Origin: an uncultured Lentisphaerota bacterium
GTDB taxonomy: Bacteria; Verrucomicrobiota; Kiritimatiellia; CAIQIC01
Assembly (NCBI GenBank): GCA_903912445.1
Contig: CAIWHP010000119.1
Span: 1 to 64,000, forward strand
Length of the DNA stretch: 64,000 nucleotides
Reading direction: 5' to 3'
Below are positions 56,780 to 64,000 of the stretch, piece after piece (positions within the stretch are counted from its first letter, which is position 1; each line of letters begins with the position of its first letter). The position numbers and the translations under genes were made by a program. The notes beneath the pieces are model-generated. The model had not been told where the DNA came from. It did no database searches and saw only the letters and a list, made by a program, of their open reading frames with translations.

Positions 56780-58525
56780 CTACTGGCCGGGTTGCGCGGC
56801 GGGCTGAGGCGTCGTCGCGCCGGCAATGTATGCGCCGTAACAAACACGAAAGCCGCTGCCGTAATTTTGGAAATTTGGTGGAAAACCAAAGCGAAAGGCA
56901 CACCGACAAAGCCCAATGGAATCATCGTGTGCGCCGCCTCGAATGACCTTTTTTGCGGTATTTTCTGTGAAACAATCTTCGTGTGCCCGCGTTGGATCAA
57001 AACCATCGAGACACCATTCAGCCACATTGCCCAGCATGTCTGCCAATCCAAACCGGTTTTCCCCCCGATCACCGTAATAGTTGATCGGTGCCACGAATTC
57101 AAAGCCGTCGGCTTTTCCGTTCCGATTGAGTCGCCCTTCTCCACCTTCCTTTGTGTCGCCCCACCAGAAATACGTCTGTGATCCCGCCCGGCACGCATAT
57201 TCCCATTCCGCCTCCGTTGGCAAGCGGACGACAAATCCGGATGGCAAACGTCCGTTCTTCCGTTCCTGCTCGGTTAGCCAAGCGCAAAACGCGACGGCGT
57301 CGTTCCAACTGATGAAGCAAGCGGGATGATTATCGGTTATCGCAAAGCCGAATTTGGGATCGTGCCAACTTGCTCCCTTCACGGTGGCCTCATCTCGCGC
57401 TGACATAAATCTCAGGCCGTAGCCCTTCTGCTCCGCTTCGGTTTGATACTTGGTTGCGTGTGCGAACTGTCTCCATTGACCAACGGTGACCTCAATCTTC
57501 CCCAGCCATAAGCCTTGTCGTATTTTTGTTTTCCGTGGTTTCTCGCCTTCGTATTTCGACCACTTGTTCCCACAACCATTTGCGGCTGCCCATTCCCGTT
57601 CCTCCGGTGTGCTACCCATCATGAATTCACCCGGCGGAATATACAGAAGTTCCATGCCGATAGAGGTCGTCAGTGATTGAACAGTCTGAACTTGTGGTGC
57701 CTTCGCTGCCGCGGCGGCGCCAGCGTCAATTAGTGCGCCAAGCGACGATTGCGTCCCTGCCGGTGTGCGTGAGGCGGTTTGTGTGCCGGGAAGATTGGCG
57801 GACGAAGAAGTGACGGCATCCTTCTGTAGTTGATACTGCCGCACCCCAAGAAAAACACCGACGGCAAGAGCAACCCCGGTCATGGCCGTTGCTGCGCCTT
57901 TCCAAGGCATCGCTTTGGCGCGCGGCATCGCGGCCGCCACGGGATCCGTGCTCGTTACGGTGTCCTTGGCTTGGGCTTTCTTGAACAGGATCAACCGTAC
58001 CATCTCGGCAAACTGGGCGAGGTGCTGTTCCAGCGGCGGCGTGAGCGCATCGAACCAGTGGCTGGAGCTCAGGAAATACTCCATATCCTTGGACATCGGC
58101 GCAGCCTCGATGCGGAACGGGACAATCAGCAGTCCCTTGGCCACGGCGCGCTCGATTTCACGGATGATCTGCGGCGAGAGGTTCGAGTGGCCGGAATAGA
58201 CCAGCACCATCACCTGCGCGTCCTCGATCGCCTCGATGATCGAGCCGCCCCAGGAGTTGCCCGCAGAGATGTCGCGAGGGGCGATCCAGCAGCGGATCTT
58301 CTTTTCCTCCAGCGTGGCGCAGATGGTGTCGGCGACGGCCTTGTCCTTGTTGGAATAGCTGACGAACACCTCATGGTTGGGCACGCGCTCGCCCGCCAGC
58401 GTCAGCGCCGCCTTGCACGAGGGACACCAAACATCCTTACCTTGGTACTCGTCCCGCACCCGCAATTTCGCACCGCACGCACTACATGTCACTAAGACGG
58501 CCAAGCCATACCTCCACTTTGCCAT
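56780..58525 (-). CDS. Zinc ribbon-TIR-transmembrane-FGE-fold protein
   Basis: 581 aa from ATG 58525 (AGGG just upstream; a TTG at 58567 would add 14 residues). Order: zinc ribbon C14, C17, C34, C37 (CSACG and CPSC); TIR domain 51-180 (NHEVFVSYSNKDKAVADTIC, CWIAPRDISAGNSWGG, SPQIIREIERA with candidate catalytic E123); one transmembrane helix about 208-228; a flexible Ser/Thr/Ala linker; FGE-sulfatase domain about 285-560 (SIGMELLYIPPGEFMMGSTP, VRLPTEAEWEYACRAG, FGLADMLGNVAEWC, GSGFRVCYG). TIR domains are often NAD-cleaving in immunity, and FGE folds can be ligand-binding lectin-like modules. The FGE here has LCRC rather than the usual spaced cysteine pair, so enzymatic activity is doubtful. 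The FGE half is visibly lower in G+C than the TIR half. A membrane sensor or defence role is inference. Confidence 0.88.
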   Translation of the reverse strand: MAKWRYGLAVLVTCSACGAKLRVRDEYQGKDVWCPSCKAALTLAGERVPNHEVFVSYSNKDKAVADTICATLEEKKIRCWIAPRDISAGNSWGGSIIEAIEDAQVMVLVYSGHSNLSPQIIREIERAVAKGLLIVPFRIEAAPMSKDMEYFLSSSHWFDALTPPLEQHLAQFAEMVRLILFKKAQAKDTVTSTDPVAAAMPRAKAMPWKGAATAMTGVALAVGVFLGVRQYQLQKDAVTSSSANLPGTQTASRTPAGTQSSLGALIDAGAAAAAKAPQVQTVQSLTTSIGMELLYIPPGEFMMGSTPEEREWAAANGCGNKWSKYEGEKPRKTKIRQGLWLGKIEVTVGQWRQFAHATKYQTEAEQKGYGLRFMSARDEATVKGASWHDPKFGFAITDNHPACFISWNDAVAFCAWLTEQERKNGRLPSGFVVRLPTEAEWEYACRAGSQTYFWWGDTKEGGEGRLNRNGKADGFEFVAPINYYGDRGENRFGLADMLGNVAEWCLDGFDPTRAHEDCFTENTAKKVIRGGAHDDSIGLCRCAFRFGFPPNFQNYGSGFRVCYGAYIAGATTPQPAAQPGQ

Positions 58526-58705
58526 TCCCTGTAAGAATGGCGACAGCCTATCGGCAGCGCAGGACAAGTCAATGCAACAAACCGGAGTGTTGGGCTCTGT
58601 ACTGCCCCGCGGCCTTTGCTACACTTGGCGCGTGGCTCCCTTGAACGACAGCGGCCCAAATCCTGATATCGCTACAAAGGGCGCGCGGGCTCAAGAAAGG
58701 ACTGC

Positions 58706-59896
58706 ATGAAAAAACATCTTGGTCTCGCGTTGGCCGTGCTGGCGCTGTGCGGCGTACGCGCCGCGGTGCAGGTGGATGCCGACCTGCCGGCGGGCAACAT
58801 CGTCGTGGAGAAGATGGCCGGTGACGAGGTCTTCCTGCATCAAGACCTGCGTGACACCGCGGGCGATTGGTTCTACTGGAGCTTCCGCGTCCGCGAAGCG
58901 CAGGGCCGCAAGCTGACTTTCCATTTCACGCGTAGCAACCCCATCGGCGTGCGCGGCCCGGCGGTCAGCACCGATGGCGGGCAGTCGTGGCGATGGCTCG
59001 GCGCGGAAGCGGTACACAGTAATCGATTCTGTTACAGCTTTGGCGCGCAGGAAGCGGAGGTTCGCTTCTGTGTGGCTTTCCCCTATCTTGAAACCAATCT
59101 GCGCGCGTTTCTGGCCGGTCACACAAACAACCCGCACCTCAAGGCGACGACCCTCTGCCGCACGGAGCAGGGCCGTGACGCCGAATTGCTCCGCGTCGGC
59201 CGGCTCGATGGGCGTGCGGAACAGAAAGTCGTGATCACCTGCCGCCACCATTGCTGCGAGATGATGGCGAGCTACGTCTTGGAAGGCCTCATCGAGGGCG
59301 TGTTGGCCGACACCGCCGAGGGCCGCTGGCTGCGCGAGCGCGTCGAGTTTTTCGTCGTGCCGTTCGTGGACAAGGATGGCGTCGAGGCGGGCGACCAGGG
59401 CAAAAACCGCAAGCCGCACGACCACAATCGCGACTACGCCGCCGGCCTCTACGCCACTGTGCGCGCGATCCGTGAGCAGGTGCCGCAGTGGTCGGAAGGC
59501 AAATTACGTATCGCGCTCGACTTGCACTGCCCGACGCTGCGCGGCGGCGTCAACGAGCAACTGGTGTTCGTCGGCGGGCCGGATACCAACCGCTGGCACG
59601 AGGCGGAGCGCTTCATCCAGCTTTTAGAAACGACGCAGATGGGCGCGCTGCACTACTCCACCAAAAACAATCTTCCGTTCGGCAAGGGCTGGAACACGCC
59701 GGCTAATTTCACCGCCGGTCTTTCGTTCGGTCGCTGGGCCGCCGCGCTGCCGGGTGTGCGCGCCGCCGCCACGCTCGAAACGCCCTACGCCAACGCCGGC
59801 GGCGTGGCCGTCACCGATGCCAGCGCCCGCGCCCTCGGCCACGACCTCGCCCGCGCGCTGCAGAAATATCTGGCTGATGCGGAAAACAGCCCGTGA
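58706..59896 (+). CDS. Secreted M14-family carboxypeptidase-like protein
   Basis: 396-aa protein with a signal peptide (MKKHLGLALAVLALCGVRA). An N-terminal beta-sandwich (about 20-140) precedes a zinc-peptidase domain. Metal and catalytic positions are recognisable: HxxE in ITCRHHCCEMMASY, NRDYA after KPHDHN, the third zinc histidine in ALDLHCPTL, and the late glutamate in ATLETPYAN. This layout is shared with the M14 peptidases and succinylglutamate desuccinylase-like enzymes of cell-wall or peptide breakdown. It diverges from the TIR-FGE gene with 180 bp between starts. Substrate unknown. Confidence 0.82.
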   Translation: MKKHLGLALAVLALCGVRAAVQVDADLPAGNIVVEKMAGDEVFLHQDLRDTAGDWFYWSFRVREAQGRKLTFHFTRSNPIGVRGPAVSTDGGQSWRWLGAEAVHSNRFCYSFGAQEAEVRFCVAFPYLETNLRAFLAGHTNNPHLKATTLCRTEQGRDAELLRVGRLDGRAEQKVVITCRHHCCEMMASYVLEGLIEGVLADTAEGRWLRERVEFFVVPFVDKDGVEAGDQGKNRKPHDHNRDYAAGLYATVRAIREQVPQWSEGKLRIALDLHCPTLRGGVNEQLVFVGGPDTNRWHEAERFIQLLETTQMGALHYSTKNNLPFGKGWNTPANFTAGLSFGRWAAALPGVRAAATLETPYANAGGVAVTDASARALGHDLARALQKYLADAENSP

Positions 59897-59948
59897 GCAA
59901 GCCGGGAAGTCCACCCCACGTTCAAGGTTAGGGAAAACATCAGCAGAC

Positions 59949-59967
59949 TTTTCCAGGGCTCGGAAAA
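59949..59967. repeat. TTTTCC-N7-GGAAAA palindrome
   Basis: A solitary copy, core AGGGCTC, just before the GH127 start region. Confidence 0.82.
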
Positions 59968-59982
59968 ATGCTAGACGGCGAT

Positions 59983-62520
59983 ATGAAACTTTCCTTGATC
60001 GCTATTGTGGCGGCGCTGTTGCTCGGGACCGGGCCGGCACCGGCGGACTCCGCCACAGCTTTTGACCTGCACGCTGTGCGGCTGCTCGACGGGCCGTTTC
60101 GCGAGGCGCAGGAACGCGACAAGGGCTATATCCTGCGCGTGGAGCCGGACCGGCTGATGCATTGGTGGCGCGTGAACAACGCGCTGCCGTCGCAGGCGAA
60201 GCCGTACGCGGAGTGGAAGGCGAAGGACTACGGCTGCCAGGGCCACTACGAAGGACACTTCCTGTCGGCGTGCGCCCAGATGTACCGCAGCACCGGCGAC
60301 GCGCGCTTCAAGGAGCGGCTCGACGCGACGGTCGCGATCATCGCGGAAGTGCAGCTGGCGAAGAAGACCGGCTTCATCGCGCCGTTCCCGGAGCAGTGGG
60401 TGCGCATCATGGCCGGGCTGGAACCGCGGCCGGCCGAGCTGGGGCGATTGCCGGTGCCGTGGTATGCGTTGCACAAGGTTTATCAAGGCCTCCTTGACGC
60501 GCACTGCCTCGCGGGCAACCAGCAGGCGCTGGAGATCATGAACAAGGTGGCGGCGTGGTTGGAGGGCTATTCCGCGCAGATCGGCGACGAGGCGTTCCAG
60601 AAGATGCTCGACGAGGAGCACGGCGGCATCAACGAGGCGCTGGCGAACCTGTACGCGATCACGAAGCATCCGGCGCACCTGAAACTCGCGCAGCGTTTCT
60701 GTCACCACAAAGTCAGGGACCCGCTGGCGCGCGATGAGGATATCCTCGACGGGCTGCACGCCAATACGCAGGTGCCGAAGTTCACCGGCTTCGCGCGCCT
60801 CTACGAGTTCACCGGCGAGCCGGTCTATCGCGATGCCGCGCGCAACTTCTGGCGGCATGTTGTCACGGAACGCAGCTATGCGAACGGCGGCAACAGCAAT
60901 CATGAGAAGTTCACGCCCAAGACGCATCTCTCGCTGTCGTTGAGCAAGGGCAACACGGAAACCTGCAACACGCACAATATGCTCAAGCTCACGCGCCACC
61001 TGTTCATGTGGCAGCCCGCTTCAACCGTGGCGGACTATTTCGAGCGCGCGCAGCTCAATCACATCCTCTCCTCGCAACACCCGCAGTACGGCACCGTGGC
61101 CTATTTCCATGCGCTGGAGAGCGGCAACCGCAAAGGCTTCAGCCCGGGCGGGGTGAGCCTGGCCTGCTGCCACGGCTCCGGCATGGAGAACCACGCAAAA
61201 TACGGCGACAGCATCTACTTCCACACCGGCGCCGACCGGCTCTTCATCAACCTCTTCATCGCCTCCGAACTGAACTGGAAAGATGCCGGCCTCGTCCTGC
61301 GCCAGACCACCAAATTCCCCGAGGAAGCCGGTACCACGATTGAGATCGTCGCCGCCAAGCCCGCCAAAACCATGCTCAGCATCCGCAAACCATCGTGGGT
61401 CGCCAACAGATTTGCGGTCACCGTCAACGGCGAATCCGTCCCCACAACGACCGGGCCCGAAGGCTACGTTGACCTCACGCGCACGTGGAAGGCGGGCGAC
61501 AAAATCACCGTCAAGTTGCCGATGACACTCCGCTGGGAAGGTTTCCGCGACAACCCCGACCGCGCCGCGCTCATGTACGGCCCTGTGATGCTCGTGGCGA
61601 AGACGGACAACAGCGCCCGCTACGCCGTCGCCCGCAAACCCGCCGACCAAGCCCTCGTGGCCATCACGTCCGCAGCCCAGCCGCTGCATTTCACCGGCGA
61701 CCCCGCCGTCTTCCTCCGCGACCTCACCGCGAAACCCATCCACTTCCTCCCGATGTACCAGGAGCACCAAGACCCTTACATCGCCTACTGGGATTTGCGC
61801 GACGACGCGCAGCTGGCCGCCGGGCGCGCGGCCTACGAGGCCGAGGCGAAACGCTGGGCCGCGCTCGCGCCGCACACGGTGGACATCGCGTTCTTCGACG
61901 CGGGCACGCCGGCCGCTGGCAGCACGCTGCCCGGCCGCCTCGCGAACGATCCGGCGCTGCCGCGCACCGCCGGCGCGAACCGCACCGAGAAGGACCACGC
62001 GCTCGAGGCGCACAACGGCTACAACCACGAGTTCAACGAACTGCAGCGCATCATCGCCGGCCATTGGCAGACATTCCGCACGGCGGAGCTCGGCCCGGAT
62101 CGTTTCGGCTGGACGCTTGCCGTCGAGCCGGACAAACCACAGACACTGCTCGTGCGACTCTGGTCGCCGCCCGCCAACGATCCCGACGCGCGGCGCGCCA
62201 CGAATTGCGGTTTCGAGGTGTGTGTCGCGGGCGCGAAGACGGAAGCCGCCGTCGCGAAAGACACGGGCAAAACCGACACCACGCTGGGCAACCAGCTCGA
62301 CACCGGCGCGCAGGCCGCGGCGCTGCCGCCACTGACCAAGCTCGGCGGCATCGGCCCGGCGCAGGCCAACGGCTCGTTCCACGACGTGTCCTTTCCGATT
62401 CCCGCTTCACTCGTGGCCGGTAAAGACCGCCTCATCGTTCGCCTCATACGTCAGAAAGGCAAGGTCGGCGGCCTTGTCGGTGAAATCCGCGTTCTGCGCC
62501 AGCACGAGGCTCCAAAATAA
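59983..62520 (+). CDS. GH127/GH146-type beta-L-arabinofuranosidase (DUF1680)
   Basis: 845-aa secreted enzyme (signal MKLSLIAIVAALLLGTGPAPA; an ATG at 59968 adds five residues). The alpha/alpha-barrel shows FDLHAVRLLDGPFREAQERD, WYALHKVYQGLLDAH and HGGINEALANLYAIT. The zinc/cysteine active site is at KGNTETCNTHNMLKLTRHLF (catalytic Glu/Cys) and VSLACCHGSGMENHAKYG (the Cys-Cys ligand pair). Beta-sandwich and accessory domains follow, with an extra C-terminal domain after residue 620 that is longer than in minimal GH127. Predicted to release beta-linked arabinofuranose. It sits before a GH51 alpha-arabinofuranosidase, which suggests arabinan or arabinogalactan breakdown. Confidence 0.9.
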   Translation: MKLSLIAIVAALLLGTGPAPADSATAFDLHAVRLLDGPFREAQERDKGYILRVEPDRLMHWWRVNNALPSQAKPYAEWKAKDYGCQGHYEGHFLSACAQMYRSTGDARFKERLDATVAIIAEVQLAKKTGFIAPFPEQWVRIMAGLEPRPAELGRLPVPWYALHKVYQGLLDAHCLAGNQQALEIMNKVAAWLEGYSAQIGDEAFQKMLDEEHGGINEALANLYAITKHPAHLKLAQRFCHHKVRDPLARDEDILDGLHANTQVPKFTGFARLYEFTGEPVYRDAARNFWRHVVTERSYANGGNSNHEKFTPKTHLSLSLSKGNTETCNTHNMLKLTRHLFMWQPASTVADYFERAQLNHILSSQHPQYGTVAYFHALESGNRKGFSPGGVSLACCHGSGMENHAKYGDSIYFHTGADRLFINLFIASELNWKDAGLVLRQTTKFPEEAGTTIEIVAAKPAKTMLSIRKPSWVANRFAVTVNGESVPTTTGPEGYVDLTRTWKAGDKITVKLPMTLRWEGFRDNPDRAALMYGPVMLVAKTDNSARYAVARKPADQALVAITSAAQPLHFTGDPAVFLRDLTAKPIHFLPMYQEHQDPYIAYWDLRDDAQLAAGRAAYEAEAKRWAALAPHTVDIAFFDAGTPAAGSTLPGRLANDPALPRTAGANRTEKDHALEAHNGYNHEFNELQRIIAGHWQTFRTAELGPDRFGWTLAVEPDKPQTLLVRLWSPPANDPDARRATNCGFEVCVAGAKTEAAVAKDTGKTDTTLGNQLDTGAQAAALPPLTKLGGIGPAQANGSFHDVSFPIPASLVAGKDRLIVRLIRQKGKVGGLVGEIRVLRQHEAPK

Positions 62521-62537
62521 GACATCCGTGGCACAAG

Positions 62538-62587
62538 TTTCCAATGCTTGGAAAAAACCTGACGGCGGTTGCCAAGCATTGGAAAAA
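62538..62587. repeat. Paired TTTTCC-N7-GGAAAA palindromes
   Basis: Cores AATGCTT and AAGCATT (the second has an imperfect left arm, GGTTGCC), centres about 62546 and 62577 (31 bp apart). They lie in the spacer between the GH127 and GH51 genes. Confidence 0.9.
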
Positions 62588-62616
62588 CGAATTCCAATCC
62601 GGGAGAGATGCGACTC

Positions 62617-64000
62617 ATGAAAACGAATATCGGACGTCTTATCGCGGGCGCACTGACCACCATGGTCCTCAGCGCTGCGGCGCAGACGGCGACGATCACC
62701 GTGCAGGCGGACAAACCCGGCGTACAAATTTCGCCACAGCTTTACGGTCAGTTCATCGAGCATCTCGGCCGTTGCATCAACGGCGGCATCTTCGAGCCGG
62801 GCTCGCCGCTTTCCGACACGAACGGCTTCCGGCGCGACGTGCTGGAGAAGGTGTGCGAACTGAATCCACGGCTGTTGCGCTGGCCCGGCGGCACGTTCAC
62901 GAAGATCTATCACTGGCAGGACGGCGTCGGGACGGCGTCCGAGCGCCGCAGCCGACCGAACCTGATCTGGGGCGGCGAAGTGGACAACCTGTTCGGCACC
63001 GACGAGTTCATCCGCTACTGCCGCGCGATCGGAGCTGAGCCTTATATCAGCGTGAACATGGGCACCGGGTCGGCGGAGGAAGCGGCGAACTGGGTTGAGT
63101 ATTGCAACGGCACGGGCACGACGTATTTCGCGGAGCTGCGGCGGAAGCACGGTTCGCCCGAGCCGTTTCGCGTGAAGTACTGGGGACTCGGCAACGAGGA
63201 GGAGGCCGAACCGGATTGCGGACGGCTCCAGGATCCGGCGGAGTACGCGAAGGTCGCGTGGCAGTTTGCGAAGCTGATGAAGCTCCAGGACCCGAGCATC
63301 AAGCTCATCGTCGCCGGCGTCGGCAACAACACGAATTGGAACACGACCGTCCTGAAGTCGCTGCATCCCGTGGCCGATTTCATTTCGGCGCATTGGTATT
63401 TCCGGACGACGCAGTACACCAACCTGCTCGGCAGCGTCGCCGCGTTTGACCGGCAGTTGGACGCCTACGCGAAATTCCTGGCCGGGTTTCCGGCGGAGCC
63501 GAAGGGTTTCTCGCACTGGTATCGCTTCCCGCCGCGCGCCGGACCGGTGAAGCTGGCGATTGACGAGTGGGGTTTGTGGAACGGCGGCGCCGGCGGACGC
63601 GAGGTGCTGTGGAATCTGGAGCAGACCTACACGTGGCAGGACGCGCTCGCGGTCGCGAGCTGGCTCAACGCAATGCACCGCCACGCGGACATCATCGGCT
63701 TCGCCACGTGGGCGCAACTGGCCAACGTCATCGCTCCGATCCAGACCGACCGCAACGGCTCCGTGCGCCAGACCATTTTCCATCCGCTCGCACTCTACGC
63801 CAAACACTGCGGCATCCAAGCCGTGACCGCGCGGTGCGAGTCGCCGTTGCTCGACGGCACCGCGTTGCCCGCGCTCGACGTGGCCGCCACCGCCAACGAC
63901 CAGAAGCACACGCTCACCATCGCCGTCGTCAATCGCCACGCGACGCAAGCCATCCCCGCGCACATCGAAATCACCGGCGGCAACTACACCCTGACCGGCG
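62617..64000 (+). CDS. GH51-type alpha-L-arabinofuranosidase, 3' end beyond window
   Basis: Partial gene, 461 codons to the edge. ATG 62617 begins MKTNIGRLIAGALTTMVLSA, a signal peptide with a cleavage site near AAAQTA, and GGGAGAG lies upstream. The barrel starts ISPQLYGQFIEHLGRCINGG. The acid/base glutamate is in KYWGLGNEEEAEPDCGRL and the nucleophile in VKLAIDEWGLWNGG, both canonical GH51. VNMGTGSAEEAANWVEYCNG is also typical. The visible length covers the barrel and the start of the C-terminal beta domain. It presumably acts with the GH127 enzyme encoded 97 bp upstream. Confidence 0.92.
   Translation, partial: MKTNIGRLIAGALTTMVLSAAAQTATITVQADKPGVQISPQLYGQFIEHLGRCINGGIFEPGSPLSDTNGFRRDVLEKVCELNPRLLRWPGGTFTKIYHWQDGVGTASERRSRPNLIWGGEVDNLFGTDEFIRYCRAIGAEPYISVNMGTGSAEEAANWVEYCNGTGTTYFAELRRKHGSPEPFRVKYWGLGNEEEAEPDCGRLQDPAEYAKVAWQFAKLMKLQDPSIKLIVAGVGNNTNWNTTVLKSLHPVADFISAHWYFRTTQYTNLLGSVAAFDRQLDAYAKFLAGFPAEPKGFSHWYRFPPRAGPVKLAIDEWGLWNGGAGGREVLWNLEQTYTWQDALAVASWLNAMHRHADIIGFATWAQLANVIAPIQTDRNGSVRQTIFHPLALYAKHCGIQAVTARCESPLLDGTALPALDVAATANDQKHTLTIAVVNRHATQAIPAHIEITGGNYTLTG

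Noticed and set aside
56103-58525. Diversity-generating retroelement target (FGE folds are common variable proteins)
   Set aside because: No reverse transcriptase or template repeat is visible in the window, and the C-terminal region is not rich in AAY-type codons.

Overview
This window is a high-G+C bacterial chromosome segment. The gene families suggest the Verrucomicrobiota/Kiritimatiellota/Lentisphaerota branch: Tat-exported Gfo/Idh/MocA and sugar-isomerase-like proteins, many secreted glycoside hydrolases, GxxExxY and ORF6N genes, and many palindromic interspersed repeats. This placement is inference; no rRNA or marker phylogeny is available here, and I saw no tRNA, rRNA or CRISPR array.

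Layout. (1) 1-13625, minus strand: a nuo operon for respiratory complex I in the order A-B-C-D-EF-(ORF6N)-G-H-I-J-K-L-M, with nuoM leaving the left edge. NuoE and NuoF are one protein, and an ORF6N-domain gene is translationally coupled between nuoEF and nuoG. Genes either overlap or nearly touch, except at five junctions of about 110-230 bp that are filled with repeats. (2) 13702-22787, minus strand: a HemN/HemW-like radical SAM protein, an exported beta-propeller, UxuA mannonate dehydratase, an SDR oxidoreductase, an exported sugar isomerase-like protein, a GxxExxY nuclease-like gene bounded by 30-bp perfect inverted repeats, and an exported Gfo/Idh/MocA oxidoreductase. (3) 22901-29678, plus strand: a three-gene phosphorelay operon (sensor kinase, single-domain response regulator, multi-PAS hybrid kinase). 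(4) 29862-37499: secreted carbohydrate-active proteins (GH50-like, DUF4091/GH123-like with a partner, GH26 mannanase-like, DHDPS-like) and a decayed gene. (5) 37863-38775: a HigBA-type toxin-antitoxin pair and a small gene remnant. (6) 38906-47900: a frameshifted beta-propeller/phosphoesterase, an MBL-fold lipoprotein, a hybrid kinase and an hrpB helicase interrupted by an in-frame TAG. (7) 48006-55830, plus strand: purL-purQ, an AEC transporter, two isomerase-like TIM barrels and an aldo/keto reductase-like protein. (8) 55831-58525, minus strand: a zinc ribbon-TIR-membrane-FGE-fold protein followed in frame by the wreck of a second FGE domain. (9) 58706-64000, plus strand: an M14 peptidase-like protein and two arabinose-releasing hydrolases (GH127 and a partial GH51).

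Biology. The cell appears to respire through complex I and to degrade mannan- and arabinan-type polysaccharide outside the cytoplasm. Uronate-type sugars would be processed through UxuA plus an SDR in place of UxuB. Phosphorelay proteins probably tune this lifestyle.

The least explained signals are: the palindrome TTTTCC-N7-GGAAAA, present in 14 copies and placed 31-32 bp apart whenever copies are adjacent; the bipartite hairpin repeats that punctuate the nuo operon and even enter nuoG in frame; the inverted-repeat GxxExxY cassette; the ORF6N gene inside nuo; and the TIR-FGE protein with its lost second FGE domain.
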